From Paracoccaceae bacterium (GTDB taxonomy: Bacteria; Pseudomonadota; Alphaproteobacteria; Rhodobacterales; Rhodobacteraceae): a stretch of DNA of 8,006 nt. Both the position numbers and the translations under genes were made by a program. The stretch covers positions 1 to 8,006 of the forward strand of contig DOOI01000156.1 in NCBI GenBank assembly GCA_003512825.1, written 5' to 3'. Numbering within the stretch: the stretch's first letter is position 1; every line of letters starts with the position of its first letter. Below are positions 1-6,230 of this stretch, one piece after another. The notes below the pieces were generated by a model. It was not told the origin of the DNA. It saw only the letters and a program-made list of their open reading frames with translations, and did not search any database.

Positions 1-16
1 AAGGCGCGCACAAGAC

Positions 17-22
17 AAAGGA
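17..22 (+). promoter_or_regulatory. Ribosome binding site of betA
   Basis: AAAGGA lies 7 nt before the ATG at 30 and fixes that start. The 29 bases before the ATG contain no stop codon in any frame, so an upstream gene could end close to or overlap betA. Its identity cannot be seen from here. Confidence 0.6.
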
Positions 23-29
23 CACCGCA

Positions 30-1685
30 ATGCAAGCGGAGTATGTAATCGTCGGCGCGGGAAGCGCAGGATGCGCCATGGCGTACCGACTGGCTGAGGC
101 TGGCAAACGCGTTTGTATTGTCGAACACGGCGGCACAGATGCTGGCCCGTTCATCCAGATGCCCGCTGCCCTCTCCTATCCGATGAATATGTCCCGCTAC
201 GATTGGGGCTATTTGTCCGAGCCAGAGCCGCATCTGGGCAATCGCCGACTTGTTTGCCCACGTGGCAAGGTGATCGGTGGCTCGTCGTCGATCAATGGCA
301 TGGTCTATGTCCGGGGGCACGCCCGCGATTACGACCATTGGCGCGATCAAGGCGCAGAGGGCTGGGGCTATGCCGATGTGTTGCCCTATTTCAAACGCAT
401 GGAAAGCTGGCACTCTGGTGGACATGGCGGCGATGCGGACTGGCGCGGCAAGGATGGCCCGCTCCATGTCACTCGCGGCCCCCGGAAAAATCCGCTCTTT
501 CACGCCTTTGTCGAGGCGGGCGCACAAGCGGGCTATGGCGTCACCGGCGACTATAACGGCGAACGCCAAGAGGGCTTTGGCCCAATGGAGCAAACCGTCT
601 GGCAGGGTCGCCGCTGGTCGGCTGCCAATGCCTACCTCAAACCCGCCATCAAGACAGGACGCGTCGAGATCGTGCGCGCCCTCGCACGCCGCGTCGTTTT
701 CGAGGGGCACCGCGCCATTGGCATCGAAGTCGAACGCCATGGCCGCATCGACGTGATCTCGGCTGCCGCCGAAGTCATCCTTGCGGCGTCATCGATCAAT
801 ACACCAAAACTCTTGCTGCTGTCGGGCATTGGCCCTGCCGAGCAGCTTGCCGCCCATGGTCTTGCCGTCTTGGCAGATCGCAAAGGCGTCGGTGCCAATC
901 TGCAAGACCATCTCGAAGTCTATACTCAATTTGCGGCAAAACAGCCGATTACACTCTACAAGTATTGGAATCTCTTGGGAAAAGCCGTCATCGGCGCGCA
1001 ATGGCTCTTTACGGGAAAAGGACTGGGTGCCTCAAATCAATTTGAGAGCGCAGGGTTCATTCGCTCGCGGGCTGGTGTTGAATATCCCGATATCCAGTTC
1101 CACTTCCTGCCGATTGCGGTGCGCTATGATGGCAAAGCGGCCGCCGAGGGCCATGGGTTCCAAGCCCATGTTGGCCCCATGCGCTCGCCTTCGCGCGGGG
1201 CCGTCACCCTGCGGTCCGCAAACCCCAAAGACGCCCCCGAGATCCGCTTCAATTACATGAGCACCGAACAAGACTGGATCGATTTCCGCACCTGTATCCG
1301 TCTGACACGCGAAATCTTTGCCCAAGCTGCCATGGCTCCCTTTGTCAAACACGAGATACAGCCAGGTGCCGCCGTTCAAACCGACAGCGAGATTGATGCC
1401 TTCATCCGCGAGCATGCCGAAAGCGCTTATCACCCCTGTGGCACTGCGCGCATGGGACGTGCGGATGATCCCGCTGCGGTCGTCGATGCACATGGCCGTG
1501 TCATCGGCGTCACGGGCCTGCGTGTCGCCGACAGCTCGATCTTCCCGCGCATCACCAATGGCAATCTGAATGGGCCCTCGATCATGGTCGGCGAGAAAAT
1601 TGCCGACCATATTCTCGAGCGCCGCCTGCCGTCAGACAATGCCGAGCCATGGGTCCATCCCAATTGGCAGACCGCACAGCGCTAG
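30..1685 (+). CDS. betA: Choline dehydrogenase BetA (GMC oxidoreductase)
   Basis: FAD-dependent oxidation of choline to betaine aldehyde (and possibly on to glycine betaine), for osmoprotection or choline catabolism. The family is usually linked to the membrane respiratory chain. The 551 residues match the usual BetA length. Seen: an N-terminal dinucleotide-binding motif GAGSAG at residues 9-14; the first GMC signature [14 protein letters not shown] at 78-91; the second GMC signature ending SGIGP near 252-269; [11 protein letters not shown] around 286-295; and the C-terminal catalytic region with [11 protein letters not shown] (H468 as likely base) followed by GNLNGPSIM (N512/N514). The stretch [15 protein letters not shown] and the block [11 protein letters not shown] are very close to E. 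coli BetA as remembered, which favours BetA over a generic GMC alcohol dehydrogenase. The start at 30 has a good Shine-Dalgarno. No betB, betI or betC is in the window; they may lie upstream. Confidence 0.93.
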   Translation: MQAEYVIVGAGSAGCAMAYRLAEAGKRVCIVEHGGTDAGPFIQMPAALSYPMNMSRYDWGYLSEPEPHLGNRRLVCPRGKVIGGSSSINGMVYVRGHARDYDHWRDQGAEGWGYADVLPYFKRMESWHSGGHGGDADWRGKDGPLHVTRGPRKNPLFHAFVEAGAQAGYGVTGDYNGERQEGFGPMEQTVWQGRRWSAANAYLKPAIKTGRVEIVRALARRVVFEGHRAIGIEVERHGRIDVISAAAEVILAASSINTPKLLLLSGIGPAEQLAAHGLAVLADRKGVGANLQDHLEVYTQFAAKQPITLYKYWNLLGKAVIGAQWLFTGKGLGASNQFESAGFIRSRAGVEYPDIQFHFLPIAVRYDGKAAAEGHGFQAHVGPMRSPSRGAVTLRSANPKDAPEIRFNYMSTEQDWIDFRTCIRLTREIFAQAAMAPFVKHEIQPGAAVQTDSEIDAFIREHAESAYHPCGTARMGRADDPAAVVDAHGRVIGVTGLRVADSSIFPRITNGNLNGPSIMVGEKIADHILERRLPSDNAEPWVHPNWQTAQR

Positions 1686-1689
1686 GGGA

Positions 1690-1732
1690 TTAGTTAACGA
1701 AAAATTAACCTTGGTTAATGAAAATCATTGAA
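1690..1732. promoter_or_regulatory. AT-rich intergenic block with overlapping inverted repeats (putative operators)
   Basis: The 78-bp gap between betA and the nuclease gene is much richer in A/T than its surroundings. It holds TTAA-N7-TTAA at 1694-1708, the spacing of the CtrA consensus. It also holds a perfect 7-bp inverted repeat ATTAACC-TT-GGTTAAT at 1704-1719, and AATGA-AAA-TCATT at 1717-1729, which resembles the core of a Fur box. The two-base centre of the 1704-1719 repeat is too tight for a good RNA hairpin, and no T-run follows. Protein binding sites are therefore more likely than a terminator. I saw no convincing -35/-10 pair. Which regulator binds, if any, is inference. Confidence 0.45.
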
Positions 1733-1763
1733 AGAGAGGATCAGAGCGCGCATCTCCTAACCT

Positions 1764-2414
1764 ATGTTAAGGATTTGTGCGCTCTTCGTTCTTCTTTTTG
1801 CATCGCCTCTCGGAGCGGTGGACGCGCAGTTTTCCGGCTCCATTCATGTGATCGACGGCGATACGTTCGACATCGGCTCGCGCCGTATCCGACTGCATGG
1901 CGTTGACGCCGTTGAGAAAAACCAAACCTGCCGCACAGAACAGGGTCAGAAGTGGGCCTGCGGGTTGTGGGTCGTTTCGGCTGTGCGGGCCCAATTCGAG
2001 GGCGCAAATGCCGATTGCACAGCCCTTGGAACCGATCGCTACAACCGCACCCTCGCGCGCTGCTCGGTCGGCGGCGATGATCTCGGGGCCACATTGGTCG
2101 CGGATGGCCTCGTGACGGCCTATGCCCGGTACTCGATGGACTATGTCTCCCTAGAATCCAAGGCCCGCGCCACAAATCGCGGCCTATGGGCCAGCACCTC
2201 GCAAAACCCCGAAAGCTTTCGCCATGCAAAGCAGCCCGTGGTTTCGTCAGACTGTATGATCAAGGGTAACATTTCGACGAAAAACGCCCGCATTTTTCAT
2301 GTTCCGGGGCAGCAAGATTACGAAAAGACCCGGATCAACACAGCCAAGGGCGAGCGTTGGTTTTGCTCCGCAGCGGAAGCGCGCGCCGCAGGATGGCGCC
2401 CCGCCGCACGCTAA
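1764..2414 (+). CDS. Exported thermonuclease (staphylococcal-nuclease-like) protein
   Basis: Predicted Ca2+-dependent nuclease of the SNase family, 216 aa. Residues 1-21 look like a Sec signal peptide (hydrophobic core about 5-16, cleavage near VDA/QF), so it should act in the periplasm or outside the cell. The SNase fold follows at about 24-143. Residues equivalent to the S. aureus active site are all present: D33 in DGDTF, R43, D48 and E51 in the IRLHGVDAVE stretch, and R95 in YNRTL. This argues for an active enzyme. A C-terminal extension of about 65 residues contains CMIKGNIS, RIFHVPG and GERWFCSAAEARAAGWR, wording I recall from other alphaproteobacterial proteins of this type. Six cysteines remain in the mature part (56, 66, 85, 100, 164, 201). 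The ATG at 1764 has no evident Shine-Dalgarno, but it is the start that gives the signal peptide. The substrate (DNA or RNA) and physiological role are unknown. Confidence 0.85.
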   Translation: MLRICALFVLLFASPLGAVDAQFSGSIHVIDGDTFDIGSRRIRLHGVDAVEKNQTCRTEQGQKWACGLWVVSAVRAQFEGANADCTALGTDRYNRTLARCSVGGDDLGATLVADGLVTAYARYSMDYVSLESKARATNRGLWASTSQNPESFRHAKQPVVSSDCMIKGNISTKNARIFHVPGQQDYEKTRINTAKGERWFCSAAEARAAGWRPAAR

Positions 2415-2490
2415 TTCACGCAGCGCCTACGCACATTCGGTGTGCAAAAGCCCCACTGGCATCCGCCCGTCGATGCGCTACTCTTGCGAC

Positions 2491-3051
2491 ATGGAAACGC
2501 TCGATCTTGATGGCCGCAAAGGCCTGCCGCCGCACCTGCGTGTGCTCGCCCAATCCTATCCCCGCGCCACTTGGCAAGGGCACCCAAACTTCAATGGCCT
2601 CACCGCCTTTTGGCTCGAACGGCATGGCATGTTTCGCCAAGTGATGGACAAGGTGCTCGACCTTACCCAGTCCTATCTTGACGACCCCCGAGACCGCTAC
2701 GCGCCCGAACTGTCGCGATACACGGGTTTCTTCCTGAACGAATTGCACGGCCATCATTCGATTGAGGATCAGCATTATTTCCCGCAATTCTCTCGGCTTG
2801 ATGCGCGCCTTGAGCAGGGTTTTGAAATCCTCGACAAGGATCACCACGCGCTTGATGCCCATATTCACGCATTGGCCGATGCAACAAATGCGGTGCTCAC
2901 GGCCATCAAAGCAGGCCAAGGCGCAAAATCCGCCGCAGGGCGGCTTGAGGCCACTCAGGTGCAATTCAAGAAATTCCTTGATCGTCACCTGTCAGATGAA
3001 GAAGAAATTGTTGTTCCACTCATTCTCGAATACGGGGCCGACCTAGGTTGA
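2491..3051 (+). CDS. Hemerythrin HHE domain-containing protein
   Basis: Cytosolic four-helix-bundle protein predicted to carry a non-haem di-iron centre. Relatives sense or store O2, respond to NO, or handle iron; the exact role here is unknown. With the start at 2491 it has 186 aa. Candidate iron ligands fall in the expected spacing: H45 in ERHGMF; H88 and E92 in HGHHSIEDQHYFP, with H95; H118/H119 in KDHHALDAHIH, with H124; and H166 with E170 or E171 in RHLSDEEEIVVPLI. The open frame runs back to 2299 inside the nuclease gene. That part is in a different frame from the nuclease and does not read like this family. A second in-frame ATG lies at 2473. I prefer 2491 (METLDLDG...) because homologues as remembered begin about ten residues before GLPPHLR. 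Neither start has a recognisable Shine-Dalgarno. It sits 76 bp after the nuclease gene on the same strand, so joint transcription is possible. Confidence 0.85.
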   Translation: METLDLDGRKGLPPHLRVLAQSYPRATWQGHPNFNGLTAFWLERHGMFRQVMDKVLDLTQSYLDDPRDRYAPELSRYTGFFLNELHGHHSIEDQHYFPQFSRLDARLEQGFEILDKDHHALDAHIHALADATNAVLTAIKAGQGAKSAAGRLEATQVQFKKFLDRHLSDEEEIVVPLILEYGADLG

Positions 3052-3105
3052 TCCGTGTCAAAGAGCGCGCCGCTTCCTGCCTCTAAGTTGGTGTCAAATC
3101 AACGC

Positions 3106-3113
3106 AAGAGGAG
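3106..3113 (+). promoter_or_regulatory. Ribosome binding site of the YdcH-family gene
   Basis: AAGAGGAG ends 7 nt before the ATG at 3121. It selects this start over the in-frame GTG at 3055, which would add 22 residues unlike the family. Confidence 0.7.
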
Positions 3114-3120
3114 ACAGCGC

Positions 3121-3357
3121 ATGTCCAACACACCGCACGAACTACACGAAGAATTCCCGGAAAAAGCCGATAAGATCCACGAGATGAAAGTGGGAAATCC
3201 GCATTTCTCCAAACTCTATGACGACTACCACGCCGCCAATCGCGCGGTGCACCGGGCCGAAACCAATGTCGAACCAATGGAAGCCTTGGCTGAAAACGAG
3301 CTTCGCAAGAAACGCGCCGTTCTGAAGGACGAGCTTTACAAGATGCTCTCGGCTTAA
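3121..3357 (+). CDS. YdcH/DUF465 family small protein
   Basis: A 78-residue, charged and almost entirely helical protein with no signal peptide or membrane segment. It matches the YdcH (DUF465) family along its whole length. Seen: the N-terminal HELHEEFPEKADKIHEMK, then PHFSKLYDDYHAANRAVHRAETNVEP, then the C-terminal LRKKRAVLKDELYKML with the LKDELY ending typical of the family. The heptad-like spacing suggests a short coiled coil or helical hairpin. The biochemical function is not known for the family; E. coli YdcH and SlyX-like proteins are the comparison. It has its own good ribosome binding site 69 bp after the hemerythrin gene and ends in a stem-loop that overlaps its stop codon. Confidence 0.85.
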   Translation: MSNTPHELHEEFPEKADKIHEMKVGNPHFSKLYDDYHAANRAVHRAETNVEPMEALAENELRKKRAVLKDELYKMLSA

Positions 3358-3365
3358 AAAGCCGA
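3349..3365 (+). terminator. Stem-loop overlapping the YdcH-family stop codon
   Basis: TCGGCTT-AAA-AAGCCGA forms a perfect 7-bp stem with a 3-nt loop, and the TAA stop lies at its stem-loop junction. No T-run follows on the + strand, so this is not a canonical intrinsic terminator. It could stabilise the mRNA 3' end or act with the next stem-loop. Confidence 0.35.
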
Positions 3366-3377
3366 CATGCCTCTCAA

Positions 3378-3398
3378 GCGGTGCGCTCTGCGCGCCGC
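3378..3398. terminator. GC-rich stem-loop between convergent genes
   Basis: GCGGTGCGC-TCT-GCGCGCCGC gives a 9-bp stem (one U-G pair on the + strand RNA) with a 3-nt loop. It directly abuts the regulator stop codon at 3399-3401 and lies about 20 nt past the YdcH-family stop. The location between converging genes suits a bidirectional terminator. The following bases are only weakly T-rich (CTATTCTACATC on the + strand), so efficiency is uncertain. Confidence 0.4.
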
Positions 3399-4796
3399 CT
3401 ATTCTACATCATAAGGCAGCACGCCTCGCGTATTGGGGTTCACCGTCAACCGCCGCTCCAGCGGAGGCACCGAGCGTTGGTGACAATTGATCCGCTCGCA
3501 AATCCGGCAGGAAATCCCGATAGGCTCGAAAGCACGCGGCGCATCCATATCCAAGCCATCTGCAAAAACCAGTGCCCCCGCATGGCGCACCTCGCAGCCC
3601 AGAGCGATTGCAAATCGCCGCACAGGGGCCCCAAAGCTGCCTCCCGACTTAGACACATCTCGCGCCAAGCTGATATACCGCACCCCATCGGGCGTCTCGG
3701 CCAATTGCCGCAGGAAACGCCCCGGTGTTTCAAAGGCTTGGTGGACATTCCACAACGGGCACCCGCCGCCAAAACGGGCGAATTGCAGCCGCGTGGCCGA
3801 ATGGCGCTTGGTGATCGTGCCCGCTTGATCAACGCGGACAAAGAAAAATGGAATGCCTTTCGCACCGGGCCTTTGCAAGGTGGACAGCCGATGCGCCACC
3901 TGCTCGATAGAGGCCCCAAATCGATGGGCAAGCAACTCCAGATCATGTCGCGTTTCTTGGGCAGCCGTCAAAAACGCCCCATAGGGCATCAAAGCCGCGC
4001 CCGCGAAATAATTGGCCAGCCCAATCTTGGCGATGGCGCGCGCCTCGTCAGTGTGGAACCGCGCCAAGTCCAATGTCGCTTCAATCAGTGGGTCTTGCGT
4101 CAACAGCGCCAATTGCAAAAGCATCTGAAAGCCTTGGGTCTCCGGCGCCGCCCGCGCAGAGAGGGTCAAACGCCGCAGGTTTGCATCATAATGCCGGATC
4201 GCCACCGCATCTGCGCGCAGCACGCTCACCCCCACCTGCGCCAGCGCCGCTTCCGCACGTGCCGCCAAACCGCGCGGCCCGGCACTGCCCGCAAACCGCT
4301 CCGCTGCGCGGTCCACCGCATCAATATAATTGTCGCAATAATGAAAGAAGTCGCGCACTTCTTCCCATGGGCTAGGCTGAATCCGCGCATCCTCCCGCCC
4401 CAAGGCCTCGTCTAGCGAGGCCAGCCGCTCATGGGTCTGCCGATAGGCCCGGTGCAGGTCCAGAAATGCCCGCGCCAGCGCAGGCGCATTCGAGGCGGTC
4501 AAGCGCAGATCGGCCAAGGGCGGCGTCGTATCCCCAAACAGCGGATCGGCCATTGCCTCGCGCATATCCGACACCAGCCGCTCCGCATCTCCCGTCGACA
4601 ACTCGGTGACGTCAAAGCCGAATTCCTGCGCCAGTGCCAACACAACGGGTGTCGAAACGGGGCGGTTATTGTTTTCCATTTGGTTGAGATAGGGCAGGGA
4701 CACCCCAAGCTTGGCCGCAAAATCCTTTTGCGTCAGCCCAAGCCTCTGCCGAGTTTCCCGCAGCTTTGCACCAGCATAGAGTTTCTGCGTCGCCAT
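3399..4796 (-). CDS. pccR: PccR-like short-chain fatty acyl-CoA regulator (XRE HTH + IrrE-like + DUF2083)
   Basis: Predicted cytosolic transcription factor of the ScfR group (relatives RamB, MccR, PccR) that adjusts acyl-CoA metabolism genes to short-chain acyl-CoA levels; 465 aa. Seen: an XRE-type helix-turn-helix at about residues 9-64 (LRETRQRLGLTQKDFAAKLGV, SLPYLNQMENNNRPVS); an IrrE/ImmA-like middle domain at about 185-310; and a C-terminal DUF2083-type sensor region with PFFFVRVDQAGTITKR and a conserved cysteine set CRICERINCHQRSVPP (C420, C423, C428). The middle domain has QLALL where metallopeptidases carry HExxH, so it should bind a ligand rather than cut protein. In R. sphaeroides, PccR is reported to control pccB. 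Proximity to pccB/pccA and TTTGCAAA elements here support the same role. The start at 4796 has GAGGA five bases upstream. It lies 61 bp downstream of the exporter gene on the same strand and probably has its own promoter in that gap. Confidence 0.85.
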   Translation of the reverse strand: MATQKLYAGAKLRETRQRLGLTQKDFAAKLGVSLPYLNQMENNNRPVSTPVVLALAQEFGFDVTELSTGDAERLVSDMREAMADPLFGDTTPPLADLRLTASNAPALARAFLDLHRAYRQTHERLASLDEALGREDARIQPSPWEEVRDFFHYCDNYIDAVDRAAERFAGSAGPRGLAARAEAALAQVGVSVLRADAVAIRHYDANLRRLTLSARAAPETQGFQMLLQLALLTQDPLIEATLDLARFHTDEARAIAKIGLANYFAGAALMPYGAFLTAAQETRHDLELLAHRFGASIEQVAHRLSTLQRPGAKGIPFFFVRVDQAGTITKRHSATRLQFARFGGGCPLWNVHQAFETPGRFLRQLAETPDGVRYISLARDVSKSGGSFGAPVRRFAIALGCEVRHAGALVFADGLDMDAPRAFEPIGISCRICERINCHQRSVPPLERRLTVNPNTRGVLPYDVE

Positions 4797-4800
4797 GACT

Positions 4801-4805
4801 TCCTC
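4801..4805 (-). promoter_or_regulatory. Ribosome binding site of pccR
   Basis: On the minus strand GAGGA precedes the ATG at 4796 with a short spacing, supporting this start. It lies only a few bases from the nearest TTTGC element, so regulator binding could also affect the transcript leader region. Confidence 0.55.
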
Positions 4806-4808
4806 AAC

Positions 4809-4838
4809 TTTGCACTTCGCAAAGCCTAGGTTTGCAAA
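4809..4838. promoter_or_regulatory. Putative PccR autoregulatory operator
   Basis: On the + strand this reads TTTGC-ACTTC-GCAAA (4809-4823), a perfect inverted repeat, then seven bases and the palindrome TTTGCAAA (4831-4838). These match the TTTGCAAA-type elements I recall for R. sphaeroides PccR, there written as two copies separated by four bases. The spacing here differs. The block sits 13-42 bp upstream of the regulator's start codon. Binding of the neighbouring gene product and autoregulation are inferred. Confidence 0.6.
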
Positions 4839-4851
4839 GTCACGCGCGCAA
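4823..4851 (-). promoter_or_regulatory. Candidate pccR promoter
   Basis: On the minus strand TTGCGC (4851-4846) is followed after 17 bases by TAGGCT (4828-4823), each matching 3 of 6 positions of the sigma70 consensus. The predicted transcript would start near 4816 and leave room for the GAGGA ribosome binding site. TTTGCAAA lies in the spacer and the next element covers the -10. That is a layout for repression if this promoter is real. Confidence 0.3.
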
Positions 4852-4857
4852 GCTCTG

Positions 4858-6072
4858 TTACAGCCCTAACTGCCGCTGCCGTCGGATCACCCATAGAATG
4901 GAAAACAACGACATCACGCCGCAGGCCATCATGATCACGGTCAACGCCCGCTCGCTCGCCCCCGGCACCAGCATTTGCCCCGCCAAGGCCGAAAGTCCCG
5001 CGCCCCCCAAAAGCATCATCGCTCCGCCCAGCCCCGAGGCGGTGCCCGCCAAATGCGCCCGCACCGACAACATTCCAGCCGTCGCATTCGGGATTGTCAT
5101 CCCATTGCCAATTCCCACGATGGTCATCGAGCCGAAAAACGCCGCCGCCGAGGCATGGCCCGCCAGCGACATCGGCAAGGAAATTGCTGCGCCAAGCGTG
5201 GTGATGATGGCGCCGAACAACACCATCCGGTTTGCCCCCAGCCGCGCTGAATAGCGCCCCGTCACCCAATTTCCCAGAAAATACCCCACGGAAGGGGCCG
5301 CAAAATAAAGCCCCAATTGCCCGGGCCGAAGCCCGAATACTTGCATCCCGACAAATGGCGCTCCGCCCAGATAGGCGAAAAACGCTCCCGCTCCGAATGC
5401 CGAGGCTAGGCTATATCCCCAAAATCGCGGCGACCGCAGCAATTCAGGATATTCCTTGAATTGGCTCCACAGCGATGTCGCAGTGCCGCGATGCGTTTCG
5501 CCCATATCGGCCCACACCAGCAGCAAGACCGCTGATCCCGCACCAAACAACAGCCAAAAATTTGCCCGCCAGCCAAAAGCTTCCTCCAGCCAGCCGCCAA
5601 TCGCCGGGCTGATCATCGGCACCACAGACATGCCCATTGTCACATAGCCGATCATCGCCGCGGCGCGATCTTGCGGATGCGTATCGCGCACCACAGCCCG
5701 CGTCAGCACCATCGCCACCGCCACAGAGGCCTGCAACATGCGAAACAGCAAAAAGACATAGGCATTGGTTGACAGAATGCAGCCCAACGTCGCCAGAACA
5801 AATATGGCAAAGCCAGTCAGCATCACCGGACGGCGGCCATACCCATCAGAGAGCGGCCCAATGACCAGCTGCAACAGCGCATTCATCAGCAAGAAAACCG
5901 ACACGGCCAATTGCATCACGCCATATTCTACCCCGAAATCTAGCGCCATGCCGGGCAGCGAGGGCAGAAAGATATTGGTCGCCAGCGCAGAGCCACCTGC
6001 GACCAGGATCAAGGTTCCAAGATGGGGCGGGGTCGTCCTGTCAAAAAGCCGGACGGGCTGATCGGAGCTCAT
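4858..6072 (-). CDS. Bcr/CflA-type MFS multidrug efflux transporter
   Basis: Inner-membrane proton-driven exporter, 404 aa, with about twelve hydrophobic segments. Seen: MFS motif [17 protein letters not shown] after TM2 (about residues 72-87); the RMLQ...RAVVRD helix (111-130) typical of the Bcr/CflA drug-antiporter branch; and the antiporter motif C region [14 protein letters not shown] (147-160) in TM5, followed by the [13 protein letters not shown] loop. The C-terminal half repeats the fold ([11 protein letters not shown] at about 262-272). The substrate is unknown; Bcr/CflA proteins export drugs and small metabolites. The ATG at 6072 has an in-frame stop four codons upstream and no purine-rich Shine-Dalgarno, so translation may be leaderless or weak. 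The gene diverges from pccB and precedes pccR on the same strand. Confidence 0.88.
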   Translation of the reverse strand: MSSDQPVRLFDRTTPPHLGTLILVAGGSALATNIFLPSLPGMALDFGVEYGVMQLAVSVFLLMNALLQLVIGPLSDGYGRRPVMLTGFAIFVLATLGCILSTNAYVFLLFRMLQASVAVAMVLTRAVVRDTHPQDRAAAMIGYVTMGMSVVPMISPAIGGWLEEAFGWRANFWLLFGAGSAVLLLVWADMGETHRGTATSLWSQFKEYPELLRSPRFWGYSLASAFGAGAFFAYLGGAPFVGMQVFGLRPGQLGLYFAAPSVGYFLGNWVTGRYSARLGANRMVLFGAIITTLGAAISLPMSLAGHASAAAFFGSMTIVGIGNGMTIPNATAGMLSVRAHLAGTASGLGGAMMLLGGAGLSALAGQMLVPGASERALTVIMMACGVMSLFSILWVIRRQRQLGL

Positions 6073-6103
6073 ACAGGAGGGTTAGAACCGCCGCGCTCGA
6101 CTG

Positions 6104-6119
6104 TCCATGCCAGCATGGA
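6104..6119. promoter_or_regulatory. 16-bp palindrome upstream of the exporter gene
   Basis: TCCATGC-CA-GCATGGA is a perfect 7-bp inverted repeat with a 2-bp centre, 32 bp upstream of the exporter start codon. The tiny centre fits a dimeric repressor site better than an RNA hairpin. It is unrelated in sequence to the neighbouring TTTGC elements, so a different regulator may be involved. No regulator is identified. Confidence 0.4.
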
Positions 6120-6123
6120 TAAA

Positions 6124-6195
6124 TTTGCACCTTTTGCAATATGCAGCAGATGCCTTGCCAATAGTTTGCAAATTTGCGGAAATTCGCTTTGCGCC
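6124..6195. promoter_or_regulatory. Cluster of TTTGC elements in the exporter-pccB control region (putative PccR sites)
   Basis: Five TTTGC copies on the + strand start at 6124, 6133, 6165, 6173 and 6188; the one at 6165-6172 is a full TTTGCAAA palindrome. CTTGCCAA at 6154-6161 matches the palindrome at 6 of 8 positions and is separated from it by three bases, close to the double-site layout remembered for R. sphaeroides PccR. One further GCAAA is at 6219-6223. The cluster lies between divergent start codons and could act on both genes. The match to a known motif is from memory, and binding by the adjacent regulator is inferred. Confidence 0.6.
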
Positions 6196-6216
6196 CCTGT
6201 CTCGCCCGCGTATACG
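6188..6216 (+). promoter_or_regulatory. Candidate pccB promoter
   Basis: TTTGCG (6188-6193) or TTGCGC (6189-6194) serves as a weak -35. It stands 16-17 bases before TATACG (6211-6216), which sits inside the palindrome CGTATACG (6209-6216). Transcription would begin near 6223, giving an 18-nt leader with a ribosome binding site. The -35 overlaps a TTTGC element, and the stronger TTTGCAAA lies just upstream of it. Confidence 0.35.
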
Positions 6217-6230
6217 GGGCAAAATACAAA

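Noticed and set aside
1032..1610. 192-codon open frame antisense to betA
   Set aside because: It lies wholly within the betA coding region, has no ribosome binding site evidence or family motif, and is explained by codon bias of betA.
1718..1906. 62-codon open frame starting in the betA-nuclease gap
   Set aside because: It runs in another frame through the nuclease signal peptide region, has no ribosome binding site, and has no recognisable content.
2431..2445. Small hairpin GCACA-TTCGG-TGTGC after the nuclease stop
   Set aside because: Only a 5-bp stem with no T-run; too weak to call a terminator.
2299..2490. Extension of the hemerythrin gene into the nuclease gene
   Set aside because: The upstream part is out-of-frame nuclease coding sequence without hemerythrin-family similarity. 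The ATG at 2491 fits the family start, with 2473 the only realistic alternative.
3381..4415. Long open frame (344 codons) antisense to pccR
   Set aside because: Its translation is rich in Arg, Pro and Gln with no recognisable domain, as expected from the opposite strand of a GC-rich gene. The minus-strand frame encodes a clear PccR-family protein.
6075..6081. AGGAGGG on the + strand next to the exporter start, resembling a perfect Shine-Dalgarno
   Set aside because: It is on the strand opposite to the exporter gene, and no start codon follows at usable distance on the + strand.
6205..6218. CCCG-CGTATA-CGGG possible hairpin near the pccB promoter
   Set aside because: Short 4-bp stem; the inner CGTATACG is better explained as part of a -10 region, and no attenuator-like structure accompanies it.
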